Shown here piece by piece: positions 16,240 to 24,221 of a stretch of DNA of 40,855 nt (positions within the stretch are counted from its first letter, which is position 1; every line of letters starts with the position of its first letter). Below the pieces are notes generated by a model. It worked only from the letters and a program-made list of their open reading frames with translations. It did no database searches and was not told the DNA's origin. Position numbers and translations under genes: made by a program. The stretch covers positions 1-40,855 of the forward strand of contig CANQMZ010000002.1 of NCBI GenBank assembly GCA_947625105.1, given 5' to 3'. Source of the DNA: an uncultured Parasutterella sp. (GTDB lineage: Bacteria; Pseudomonadota; Gammaproteobacteria; Burkholderiales; Burkholderiaceae_F).

Positions 16240-19110
16240 ATGAGAACATTGACTCTAAAACAACAAAAGGCTGCTGCTAAGGAATTTGCTGATAAGTGGC
16301 TTGAGATAAAACCGAAAGAAATTGAATCAGACCAGAAATTTTGGGAAGAACTGTTGGAAAAGGTTTTTGGGCTTGAACGTCCTTACGAATACCTGCAATT
16401 TCAACATACTGTAAAACTTGGAGGGAAGAAAACAGGACGACCGAATATTTTGGTTGGAAAAGATGTTGTTAGGGTGCTCGTGGAGCAGAAAAGTTATAAC
16501 GTTGACTTAAAAGCTGAGGAAAGAGGTGGGCGCCTTACACCTTATGAGCAGGCAAAAAGTTATTGGAACAACTACGGTGGAAGCCAAAAGCCGAGGTGGA
16601 TTGTCACTTGTAATTTTCATGAATTTCACATTTATGACATGGATTCAGCTTCCGATCCAGAACCGACAATCGTTTATTTAAAAAACTTTGAGCGTGAGTA
16701 CAAGTATCTTTCCTTTTTGGTCAATCCTAAAAATGACAATATTAGAAAAGAGCATGAACTCTCTGTAGAGGCAGGAAAAATTGTCGCAAAACTCTACGAA
16801 ACCCTACTTCATCTTTATGTGGATGACGAAAAAAGAACCATGCTCGCCAATAGGTTAATCGTAAGATTAGTATTTTGCCTGTATTCAGAAGATGCTGGAC
16901 TTTTTCACAGTAACGATGCTTTTTACCGATATTTAAAGGATGTTGCCCCTGATAGATTCCGATCGGCTATTAAGGAGTTATTTAGGATCCTTAACACTAA
17001 GGAGGAAGATAGAGATCCAAACGAAGACCCCAAACTTTCGCAATTTCCCTATGTAGATGGGGGACTTTTTAAAAATGCGGAAGAGGGGATATCGAATTTT
17101 GATAAAAAAGCTGTAGACATACTATTAAACGAATGTAGTCGTGGGTTTTGTTGGAGCGATATAAATCCCACCATTTTCGGGGCCGTTTTCGAAAGTACAT
17201 TAAACACTGAAACTCAAAAGAAAGGAGGGATGTACTACACGAGCATAGAAAATATTCATAAAGTTATTGATCCTCTCTTTTTAGACGGATTCAAAGCAAG
17301 ATTCCAAAGAGCACGTGCCCTGAAAAAGCACTCTGAGAGGAAGAAAGCTCTTGAAGCGTTGCGTGAAGATATGGCAAGCCATGTCTTCCTAGATCCAGCT
17401 TGTGGAAGTGGGAATTTTCTGACCGAAACATATCTTTGCTTAAGGAAAATTGAAAACGATATTCTGCGAATTTTGGAGCCGTACCAAATAAAAATGATGC
17501 TCGATAATCCAGTCAAAATAGATATTTCTAACTTCTATGGTATAGAAATAAATGATTTTGCCTGTGCTGTCGCAAGAACGGCTTTGTGGATTGCGGACTC
17601 ACAGATGAAGAAGGAAACTCTAGATATTGTCAGCACAGAAAATTTAGATTTCTTTCCGTTAACCACATCGGCTCATATTCTAGAAGCTGATGCCTTGAAG
17701 ACAGATTGGAGTGAATTTGTTCCATTTACGAAAGGGAAAGCGTATATCGTAGGCAATCCACCTTTCATTGGTGCTTCCAATATGGAACCTGATCAGAGAA
17801 ATACTGTGGCAAAACTTTTTCACGAGAAAAGCTACAGTCACTCCTTGGATTATGTGTGCGGTTGGTACAAAAAAGCTTCAGAAATGATAAAAATTCACTA
17901 TTGCGAAGCGGCGTTTGTTTCCACTAATTCTATTACCCAGGGAGAACAGGTATATCCGCTGTGGTCAGAACTGTTTGGAGATGAGATAAAAATAAATTTT
18001 GCTCATCGGACGTTTAAATGGGAAAATGGGATCAAGGGAAGTAACAGTGCGGCGGTCTACTGTGTGGTGATAGGTATTGGTCCAATGGATAGGAATGATA
18101 AAAAATTGTTTATCTATAAGACACCTACCTCTGCGCCCGAAATAAAATGCGTGGATTACCTCAGCCCTTATCTGTGTGAACTTAGTGCTGATACAGCTAA
18201 GGTATTGGTCCAATCCCGTGGCAAATCTCTTTTTAGCCCATTAAAAACAACAATGGGAAATAAGCCGGCTGACGATGGAAATTTCATTTTGAGTGAAGAG
18301 CAAAAGAACGCCATAGAAGGCGAAACACCTGCCATTAAGCCATATATCAGACGTTATGTTGGCGCAAAAGATTTTCTACATGCGAGCAAACAGGAGACAC
18401 GTTATTGTCTGTGGCTCAAGGACGCTCCTGTCGGTCTTATAGAAAGTAACAAAGAGGTAAAGAGAAGGATTCGTAACATAAGGCAATTCCGCCTTGATTC
18501 CGAAGCGGAACCAACTCAAAAAAAAGCCGAATTTCCAATGGAATTCTTCTCTAATCCCCAGAGGGAACGGGATTTTATCGCAATCCCTAGGGTGTCCTCC
18601 GAAAACCGCAAGTACATACCGATGGCTTTTGAGAAGAGCGATGTCATAGCAGCTGATTCATTGTCCATCATAGCAAATGGCGACCTTTTTATTTTCGGCT
18701 TATTAAACTCTTCAGTCCATATGGTATGGGTGCGGGCTATAGCAGGCCGGTTAAAGGGAGATTACCGTTACTCCGGCCATCTCGTATTTAATAACTTTCC
18801 TATTCCGATGGATGCCACGGAAGAACAAAAGAAAAAAATCAAAGAAACAGCGGAAAAAATTCTGAGGGCGAGAAAAACGGAAATGGCCAAGCAAAAAGTA
18901 GATCTAGCTAGTCTGTACGATGTAGATCTGATGCCTAAGAATCTCAAATTGGCGCACAAGGCTAATGACAAGGCAGTTCTTCGCCTTTATGGCTTGGATC
19001 TTCGGTCATCCGATGCAAAGATTTTTGAGACATTACTACGGGCGTACAAGTCGCGATTGGAAGAGATACAGCAAGGTCGCAAAAAGAAAAGCAAGAAACC
19101 AACCATCTAG
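16240..19110 (+). CDS. MmeI-like single-chain restriction-modification protein (type IIL family), possibly nuclease-altered
   Basis: Combined endonuclease/adenine methyltransferase of the MmeI family, in which one chain holds an N-terminal nuclease, a helical spacer, an N6-adenine methyltransferase and a target-recognition domain. Numbered from ATG 16240: nuclease-like segment with E82-Q-K84-S, then LTPYEQAKSYW; methyltransferase motif I D385-PACGSGNFL; motif X region MYYTSIENI before it; GIEINDFA; catalytic N506-PPF; and a C-terminal SGHLVFNNFPIP segment typical of the recognition domain. Relatives usually read I-D-G before the ExK; here the equivalent segment reads R-P-N69-I-L, so the metal-binding Asp may be lost. 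AGGTGA at 16227-16232 supports ATG 16240; GTG 16222 is an in-frame alternative. Codons are AT-rich compared with neighbours, suggesting acquisition. Without nuclease activity it would act as an orphan methyltransferase. Confidence 0.85.
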   Translation: MRTLTLKQQKAAAKEFADKWLEIKPKEIESDQKFWEELLEKVFGLERPYEYLQFQHTVKLGGKKTGRPNILVGKDVVRVLVEQKSYNVDLKAEERGGRLTPYEQAKSYWNNYGGSQKPRWIVTCNFHEFHIYDMDSASDPEPTIVYLKNFEREYKYLSFLVNPKNDNIRKEHELSVEAGKIVAKLYETLLHLYVDDEKRTMLANRLIVRLVFCLYSEDAGLFHSNDAFYRYLKDVAPDRFRSAIKELFRILNTKEEDRDPNEDPKLSQFPYVDGGLFKNAEEGISNFDKKAVDILLNECSRGFCWSDINPTIFGAVFESTLNTETQKKGGMYYTSIENIHKVIDPLFLDGFKARFQRARALKKHSERKKALEALREDMASHVFLDPACGSGNFLTETYLCLRKIENDILRILEPYQIKMMLDNPVKIDISNFYGIEINDFACAVARTALWIADSQMKKETLDIVSTENLDFFPLTTSAHILEADALKTDWSEFVPFTKGKAYIVGNPPFIGASNMEPDQRNTVAKLFHEKSYSHSLDYVCGWYKKASEMIKIHYCEAAFVSTNSITQGEQVYPLWSELFGDEIKINFAHRTFKWENGIKGSNSAAVYCVVIGIGPMDRNDKKLFIYKTPTSAPEIKCVDYLSPYLCELSADTAKVLVQSRGKSLFSPLKTTMGNKPADDGNFILSEEQKNAIEGETPAIKPYIRRYVGAKDFLHASKQETRYCLWLKDAPVGLIESNKEVKRRIRNIRQFRLDSEAEPTQKKAEFPMEFFSNPQRERDFIAIPRVSSENRKYIPMAFEKSDVIAADSLSIIANGDLFIFGLLNSSVHMVWVRAIAGRLKGDYRYSGHLVFNNFPIPMDATEEQKKKIKETAEKILRARKTEMAKQKVDLASLYDVDLMPKNLKLAHKANDKAVLRLYGLDLRSSDAKIFETLLRAYKSRLEEIQQGRKKKSKKPTI

Positions 19111-19124
19111 GTAGAGGAGGCGGA

Positions 19125-19226
19125 TTGTCGAAAGATTCATCCAACGGTGGGGCCATTGTCTCTAGATTGACTCTACTAGAGGTTGAGACTGTTCAAGCTC
19201 TCAACCTCATAGGATTTCTAGAGTAA
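19125..19226 (+). CDS. Tiny ORF (33 aa) with a strong ribosome-binding site, unknown
   Basis: TTG at 19125 is preceded by GAGGAGG (19114-19120), the strongest Shine-Dalgarno sequence in this segment, with 4-nt spacing. It encodes 33 residues starting MSKDSSNGG and ends at TAA 19224-19226, which overlaps the AAGGAG of the next tiny ORF. I do not recognise the product. It starts 14 bases after the restriction gene and contains a perfect inverted repeat. It could be a real micropeptide, the remnant 5' end of a decayed third gene of the locus, or chance. Confidence 0.3.
   Translation: MSKDSSNGGAIVSRLTLLEVETVQALNLIGFLE
19179..19208. repeat. Perfect 10-bp inverted repeat
   Basis: GAGGTTGAGA (19179-19188) and TCTCAACCTC (19199-19208) are exact complements around a 10-nt loop. 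No T run follows on either strand, so it is not a standard intrinsic terminator. It lies inside the 33-codon ORF downstream of the restriction gene and may be an RNA hairpin or a protein-binding site. Confidence 0.6.
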
Positions 19227-19234
19227 GGAGTTTG

Positions 19235-19330
19235 ATGAAGGAAGAGGTTATTTTCAGAACGTTATGGTTTTTCGTTCTGTTGAGTACCGAATCCTATGCA
19301 TCCACAGTCAAATACCTAATCGAACATTGA
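19235..19330 (+). CDS. Tiny ORF (31 aa), signal-peptide-like, unknown
   Basis: ATG 19235 follows AAGGAG (19225-19230) with 4-nt spacing and encodes 31 residues ending at TGA 19328-19330. The sequence has a charged start (MKEE) and then a hydrophobic stretch FRTLWFFVLL and a small-residue segment ending near SYAS, like a short secretion signal or one-helix membrane peptide. Its last 15 bases overlap the 3' end of the minus-strand gene. Not recognised; possibly a toxin-like peptide or a gene remnant. Support is only the ribosome-binding site and composition. Confidence 0.25.
   Translation: MKEEVIFRTLWFFVLLSTESYASTVKYLIEH
19255..19279. repeat. Perfect 7-bp inverted repeat
   Basis: CAGAACG (19255-19261) and CGTTCTG (19273-19279) flank an 11-nt loop, in the gap between two convergent genes. 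No T run follows on either strand. It is the second hairpin within 100 bases. Confidence 0.5.
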
Positions 19331-20782
19331 GGCCAGGCAGCAAAACAGTTGCCATCTAGGATCAAAGCTTTTTCCTTGGCTGTCTTCCCAAGTTTCCATA
19401 AACTTGTCTAGGTCTTCCTGAGGCCCATCTAGTAGCACTTCTCCAAGGTAAGCTCCATACAGATAAAGTCCTCCCTCGTAGTCGGGATCTGCCTCCTCAA
19501 AATAGATGGGCATGACTTTGGTGTTATGCAAATTTTTTGAGATCCATTCCAAAATGTCTTTTCTTCCCGGAATCTCCTCTATGTTGCAGGATTCAGGATT
19601 ATCCCTATCTAAGGCAAAATCAAAACGTAACCAGTACATATCCCGGTCCGGATTTTCTTTATGCCAAACCAAAGAGCTTATGGCATCTTTAGGCAGAAGA
19701 GAACGGATTTTTTTCTGATCCTGTCTGCTCTCTTCATCGGGATCGATCTTGACTTTGGACTCAATTGGGCGAACTCTGTTAAAAGCAATACGATCCAAAC
19801 GGTCCAAATCAGCTTCATCGTCATTGAGGATCCTTCTGTCAAAGATAGTATCAAGCGGAGCTATAAGAGTCGCATTTTGGAGTGCCTCGTTGATCATGTG
19901 AACTCTGTCCCTTTCGTTGTTGGTGTAGGTACGATAAGGAATAATCTTTAAAGTACTTTCAGGCAATAAACTGATAGTTACTACACCTTTCCAACGCTCG
20001 GCAATCCAGTCCATTAATCTCACAAGCTGCGGATTTAAAAATACATTTTGAGATATCCACAGTTCGGTCTGAGTCTTTCTCAATTCGTTAAAACAAAAGT
20101 AATTACTCACTTCGTCGATGAACTTGTCCACGTCGCCCGCTTTGCCAGTGATCCGGTAAGCAAAATGACCGTTATCGTAGGTTCGTATTTGGTAGATGAT
20201 TCTATTAATTTTTTTGATCAACACCAAAGCCAAACTCTTAAAGGGGTAATAACGCTTGTCTATCATCAGTTCGGCAATTGCACACCACCTTCTGTAGAGC
20301 TTGTCAAAGCACATATTAGGCAGTGGCCGTTCGTCTTGAATTTCGAGAGTGTCATAAAACGTGTCGCACTCAGCTATACAACGGATAATTCTGTAGATTT
20401 GAGGAAATTTGTCAGGGTTCGGTTCCTTCAAGCTCTTAATGCTGTAGAACTTTGAACATCGTTTAGCTAAAGTGACAACATAGCGATCTACTCCTTTCCA
20501 GTTGGTTGATTTTGGGAGATCTGCGAGTAAAGTGGCAGCTACCTGAGTTTGTGTTCCTTCGTTTTGAAAAAGCATCAATTCTGCTGCTCGCAAACGAGTT
20601 GCCATATCGGGTTGTGGATTTTTGGCAAGCCACGATATCGCTTTGAGAATTGGTCCATCCAAGTTGGCTAAAGGTTCATGAGGAGGCGACACCCTGATTC
20701 CGCCGTTCAATAGTTCAGTACCGAGCGCAATAGGACGAAAGAATCGTCGATAGGCTTTTTTGAATAGATAAAAGCGATTCAT
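19316..20782 (-). CDS. Protein of unknown function (488 aa)
   Basis: I do not recognise this protein. It has no signal peptide and no clear TM helix. Residues about 40-100 (GPILKAISWLAKNP through TLLADLPK) look like paired amphipathic helices of an alpha-solenoid. The middle is rich in basic and aromatic residues, a short acidic/charged stretch (DDEADLDRLDR and DPDEESRQDQKK) precedes the C-terminal third, and the end is acidic (EEADPDYEGG). The start has AAGGA 11 bases upstream on the minus strand. It is convergent with the MmeI-like gene, and both sit in an AT-rich segment between core genes, so a defence or mobile-element link is possible but not shown. The coding frame is long and uninterrupted, so it is very probably real. 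Confidence 0.7.
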   Translation of the reverse strand: MNRFYLFKKAYRRFFRPIALGTELLNGGIRVSPPHEPLANLDGPILKAISWLAKNPQPDMATRLRAAELMLFQNEGTQTQVAATLLADLPKSTNWKGVDRYVVTLAKRCSKFYSIKSLKEPNPDKFPQIYRIIRCIAECDTFYDTLEIQDERPLPNMCFDKLYRRWCAIAELMIDKRYYPFKSLALVLIKKINRIIYQIRTYDNGHFAYRITGKAGDVDKFIDEVSNYFCFNELRKTQTELWISQNVFLNPQLVRLMDWIAERWKGVVTISLLPESTLKIIPYRTYTNNERDRVHMINEALQNATLIAPLDTIFDRRILNDDEADLDRLDRIAFNRVRPIESKVKIDPDEESRQDQKKIRSLLPKDAISSLVWHKENPDRDMYWLRFDFALDRDNPESCNIEEIPGRKDILEWISKNLHNTKVMPIYFEEADPDYEGGLYLYGAYLGEVLLDGPQEDLDKFMETWEDSQGKSFDPRWQLFCCLASMFD

Positions 20783-20830
20783 AATCGTGTAAATCCTTAT
20801 AGCTGAATTTCCAAAAGATAACTTCAGAAA

Positions 20831-20860
20831 TTCGTTTTTTATCGAGTAATCAAAAACGAA
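20831..20860. repeat. AT-rich perfect inverted repeat
   Basis: TTCGTTTTT (20831-20839) and AAAAACGAA (20852-20860) are exact complements around a 12-nt spacer, lying 49-78 bases upstream of the start of the unknown 488-residue gene. The position suits an operator, but no regulator is encoded nearby. Confidence 0.5.
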
Positions 20861-20974
20861 ATCTCGTATTTCTAGCGGTACTCGTTTCAGAACGTTTTTG
20901 GGCTTGGCTGGGGAGAAATCCCTTAACCCTATGGTTTTTTTGATGGATCTACTTTTCGCCGCTGTTCAACGCAA

Positions 20975-21028
20975 TTTGACTGTTAGAACAATCGGTTTTC
21001 AAATTTTGACCTTTAGAGCGGTAGGTTT
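20975..21028. repeat. Two imperfect 24-bp direct repeats, 30-bp period
   Basis: Bases 20975-20998 and 21005-21028 agree at 18 of 24 positions. The shared core is TTTGAC, then TTAGA, then GGTTT. With only two copies and a short period, this resembles tandem regulator-binding sites or a local duplication rather than a CRISPR array. Confidence 0.45.
20976..21004 (+). promoter_or_regulatory. Candidate promoter for glyQ-glyS
   Basis: TTGACT (20976-20981) is separated by 17 bp from TCAAAT (20999-21004). The -35 is five of six to the sigma-70 consensus and the -10 four of six. It overlaps the first direct repeat and would give a leader of about 165 bases. Confidence 0.35.
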
Positions 21029-21173
21029 AATTTTTAAGTGAGATCGAATTTTGGTTTCACTTTTTGAAGGCGGTTGTTCAATCCACAATTTACTGGCATT
21101 TTCCGCTAATAAAAAGAAGTTCAACGATTAAAATAGCCGAATTATTTGATAAGTAGAAATTCTCACAAACACT

Positions 21174-22076
21174 ATGATTACCTTTCAAGAAGTTATCCTG
21201 CGCCTTCAGGAGTACTGGAACAAGCAAGGTTGTGCGTTATTGCAACCTATTGATGTTGAAGTTGGCGCAGGAACCTCGCATACGGCTACTTTTTTAAGGG
21301 CCTTAGGGCCCGAACCTTGGCGGGCAGCCTACGTCCAACCTTCTAGACGACCAAAGGATGCGCGATACGGAGAAAATCCAAATCGTCTTCACCAGCATCA
21401 CCAGTTTCAGGTGGTACTCAAACCGGCGCCGACCGATATTGTTGATCGCTATCTTGAGTCCCTGCGCGCTTTAGGTATTGATACGGAAGTCAACGATATC
21501 CGCTTGGTAGAAGACAACTGGGAAAATCCTACGCTAGGGGCCTGGGGTCTTGGTTGGGAAATTTGGATGAATGGCATGGAAATAACTCAATTTACCTATT
21601 TCCAGCAGGTGGGAGGTCTTGAATGTAAGCCGATTACCGGAGAGATTACCTACGGTCTAGAGCGCTTGACCATGTACTTGCAACACTGCGATAACGTTTT
21701 TGATCTTGTCTATACCCGTTGGCATGACGCCCGTGGCGAGCACAAGCTTACTTATGGCGATGTGTTCCATCAGAACGAAGTTGAACAGAGCCACTATAAC
21801 TTTGAGGCATCAGATCCCGAAAAACTTCTGAAACAGTTCGATTACTTTGAAGGGGAAGCCAAGCGTCTGATGGACTTGAATTTGGCTTTGCCTGCTTATG
21901 AAATGGTTTTAAAAGCAGGTCATACCTTCAACTTGTTGGATGCGCGGGGAGCGATCAGCGTCACCGAAAGAGCTGCCTATATCAGCCGCATCCGGCAAAT
22001 CTCAAGGGCTGTCGCCCAAAGTTACTATGACTCAAGAGAAAGACTTGGGTTCCCAATGTGTCAAGACAAGCGATAA
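21174..22076 (+). CDS. glyQ: Glycyl-tRNA synthetase alpha subunit
   Basis: Catalytic subunit of the bacterial (alphabeta)2 glycyl-tRNA synthetase, charging tRNA-Gly in the cytoplasm. The 300-residue sequence is highly typical: [15 protein letters not shown] near the start, [41 protein letters not shown] and the [10 protein letters not shown] region of the class II catalytic core. ATG 21174 has no clear Shine-Dalgarno sequence, but the N-terminus aligns with the family. glyS follows 14 bases after the stop. The gene marks the return from the AT-rich accessory segment to core DNA. Confidence 0.98.
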   Translation: MITFQEVILRLQEYWNKQGCALLQPIDVEVGAGTSHTATFLRALGPEPWRAAYVQPSRRPKDARYGENPNRLHQHHQFQVVLKPAPTDIVDRYLESLRALGIDTEVNDIRLVEDNWENPTLGAWGLGWEIWMNGMEITQFTYFQQVGGLECKPITGEITYGLERLTMYLQHCDNVFDLVYTRWHDARGEHKLTYGDVFHQNEVEQSHYNFEASDPEKLLKQFDYFEGEAKRLMDLNLALPAYEMVLKAGHTFNLLDARGAISVTERAAYISRIRQISRAVAQSYYDSRERLGFPMCQDKR

Positions 22077-22090
22077 GAGGTGCGGATATT

Positions 22091-24181
22091 ATGGGTTCAT
22101 TATTAATTGAGATTCAAACGGAAGAGCTGCCACCGAAAGCGCTAAAAAAACTGTCAGACGCTTTTGCGAAGAACCTGTCGGATGAGTTGAGAGCACAGGA
22201 CTTTTTGGAGCCCTTTTCTGTCGTTACACCTTTTGGTTCACCGAGAAGACTTGCGACTTTGATTTCGGATGTCAGTGAGCGCTCACCTGATAAGCCTTTT
22301 AGACAAAAACTCGTGCCGGTTAAAGTGGGTTTGGATGCTGAGGGCAAGCCGACAGCGGTATTGCAAAAAAAACTTGCGGCGTTGCATTTGGATGTCAAAC
22401 CCTCGGATCTGATCGTGGTTAACGATGGTAAACAGGATCAGCTCGTCTATGACGGCGTTAAGCCCGGGGTCAAATTAAAGGAGGCCCTCCAAAGCACATT
22501 GGAAAGGACAATCAAGAAGCTTCCTATTCCCAAGATGATGACCTATCAGCTTGAGGACGGAAGCACCGTTGAATTTGTCCGGCCGGTTAAGCATGTGGTG
22601 GCCTTGTATGACACAGAGGTTTTGCCGATCAAGCTCTTTGGGTTGGAATCTGGAAGGTTTACCCGCGGTCACCGTTTCCATACAAAGAACGAAATTGAAA
22701 TTGATGGCGCTAAACAGTACTCTGAGCAATTAATCCTCAAGGGTAAGGTGATGCCTTCTTTCCCGGCCCGCCAACATAGGATGGTTGAGGAGCTGAAGAA
22801 GAAAGCGGAGTCTTTGAATTCTGTTCTGATCATGCCAGAGGATTTGGTTGAGGAGGTGGCAGCTCTAACCGAGTGGCCAGTCGTCTACGAATCAATTTTT
22901 GATAGAGAGTTTCTCTCGGTTCCCGAAGAATGCTTGATTTTGACTATGCAGCAAAATCAGAAATATTTTGCGCTTCGGGATAAAAATGGCAAGTTGACCA
23001 ACAGATTCCTAGTGGTCTCGCAGATTGAAGCTAAAGACGGAGGAAAGGCGATCAGTGAAGGAAACACCCGCGTTGTCCGAGCCCGTTTGGCTGATGCCAA
23101 ATTCTTCTACGACCAAGATAGACAGAGCACGCTCGAATCTCGTGTTCCCGGTCTTGAACATGTCGTTTACCACAACAAGCTTGGCAACCAATTAGAAAGA
23201 AGCGAAAGAGTTCGTAAAATTTCAAGCCGAATCGCTAAAAAGATTGGCGCTGATCCGATGATGGCCGAACGAGCGGCTAAGCTCGCAAAGGCGGATTTGA
23301 GAACCTTGATGGTCGGAGAGTTTCCCGAACTTCAAGGAATTATGGGCGAGTACTACGCCAAACACGACAGAGAAGACGAATCGGTGGCTTTGGCTATTAA
23401 GGAGCACTATCAGCCTAGATTTGCAGGAGATGCGCTCCCATCCACGAGAGTAAGTCTTTCGGTTGCTTTGGCCGACAAAATAGAGACGCTCGTAGGGCTT
23501 TTTGGAGTGGGACAACTGCCTACCGGCGACAAAGATCCGTTTGCCCTACGTAGACATGCGTTGGGTATTTTACGTATGCTCGTTGAAAAAGAGCTTCCCA
23601 TCTCTTTGGATGAACTCATTCAAATCGGCACCGAAGAAGAATCTGTTGTTCCTACCGTAAAGGATGCATCCAAGGAGCTAAAGGCTTTCTTCATGGATCG
23701 ACTCCGTGTCATGCTCCGAGATCAGGGCTACAGCGCTTTGGAAATCGAGGCGGTTATTCAGACCGAACCGGATTTGTTGCTTGACGTGCCACGCCGGTTG
23801 CGAGCTGTTCGCCAATTTATGACGCTTCCTGAAGCTGATTCTTTGGCGGCAGCCAACAAGCGTATTGAGAACATTCTCAAGAAGAACGCGGAGAAACTTA
23901 CAGACGCTGTTAATCCCAAGCTCTTTTCCGAAAAAGAGGAGCAAGCGCTTTGGGATGCATTGCAAAAAGTCCGTGTCGAAGTAGATGAAGACTATTTATC
24001 TGGTCGATACGAGGCTGTGTTAAAAGCACTGGCACCGTTGAAAGAACCCGTAGATAAGTTTTTTGATAAGGTGATGGTGAATGTGGAAGACGAGAAGGTG
24101 CGTAAAAACAGGCTTGCACTTTTGAGTACCTTACACACTACGATGAACCAGGTGGCTAAACTTTCCTGCTTAGCTTCGTAA
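22091..24181 (+). CDS. glyS: Glycyl-tRNA synthetase beta subunit
   Basis: tRNA-binding subunit partner of GlyQ. The product (696 residues from ATG 22091) begins with the canonical LLIEIQTEELPPKAL and contains FGSPRRLATL, LTMQQNQKYFALRD, the HD-like ADKIETLVGLFGVGQLPTGDKDPFALRR segment and a C-terminal DALR-type anticodon-binding helical domain. The open frame extends back to 22058 inside glyQ, but ATG 22091 with GAGG ten bases upstream matches the family start. Ordinary length. Followed by a strong palindrome at 24182-24213. Confidence 0.97.
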   Translation: MGSLLIEIQTEELPPKALKKLSDAFAKNLSDELRAQDFLEPFSVVTPFGSPRRLATLISDVSERSPDKPFRQKLVPVKVGLDAEGKPTAVLQKKLAALHLDVKPSDLIVVNDGKQDQLVYDGVKPGVKLKEALQSTLERTIKKLPIPKMMTYQLEDGSTVEFVRPVKHVVALYDTEVLPIKLFGLESGRFTRGHRFHTKNEIEIDGAKQYSEQLILKGKVMPSFPARQHRMVEELKKKAESLNSVLIMPEDLVEEVAALTEWPVVYESIFDREFLSVPEECLILTMQQNQKYFALRDKNGKLTNRFLVVSQIEAKDGGKAISEGNTRVVRARLADAKFFYDQDRQSTLESRVPGLEHVVYHNKLGNQLERSERVRKISSRIAKKIGADPMMAERAAKLAKADLRTLMVGEFPELQGIMGEYYAKHDREDESVALAIKEHYQPRFAGDALPSTRVSLSVALADKIETLVGLFGVGQLPTGDKDPFALRRHALGILRMLVEKELPISLDELIQIGTEEESVVPTVKDASKELKAFFMDRLRVMLRDQGYSALEIEAVIQTEPDLLLDVPRRLRAVRQFMTLPEADSLAAANKRIENILKKNAEKLTDAVNPKLFSEKEEQALWDALQKVRVEVDEDYLSGRYEAVLKALAPLKEPVDKFFDKVMVNVEDEKVRKNRLALLSTLHTTMNQVAKLSCLAS

Positions 24182-24213
24182 CTGACAAGGTGAGGCTTAA
24201 GCCTCACCGTCAG
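24182..24213. terminator. Large palindromic hairpin after glyS (terminator-like)
   Basis: GGTGAGGCTTAAGCCTCACC (24189-24208) is a perfect palindrome (8-bp stem, TTAA loop), extended by CTGAC (24182-24186) and GTCAG (24209-24213) across an AA bulge. It starts right at the glyS stop codon. The T tract is poor (AGAATTTATT), so it may act as a bidirectional, Rho-aided or RNA-stabilising element. Confidence 0.55.
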
Positions 24214-24221
24214 AGAATTTA

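Larger units (their letters stand above)
20783..21173. other. 391-base repeat-rich intergenic region upstream of glyQ
   Basis: No credible gene is present. It divides the unknown minus-strand gene from glyQ and so should hold both promoters. It contains an AT-rich inverted repeat (20831-20860), a nested GAAAT-ctcgt-ATTTC, two imperfect 24-base direct repeats with 30-base spacing, and two related segments containing TGTTCAA (20963 and 21075), each followed within 13 bases by AATTT. glyQ has no obvious Shine-Dalgarno sequence at the end of it. Confidence 0.5.

Noticed and set aside
16058-16243. 61-codon frame before the restriction-modification gene
   Set aside because: No Shine-Dalgarno sequence at its ATG, unremarkable composition, and it runs into the start region of the large gene.
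20975-21028. CRISPR-like repeats
   Set aside because: Only two imperfect copies with a 6-base gap; no spacers and no cas genes.
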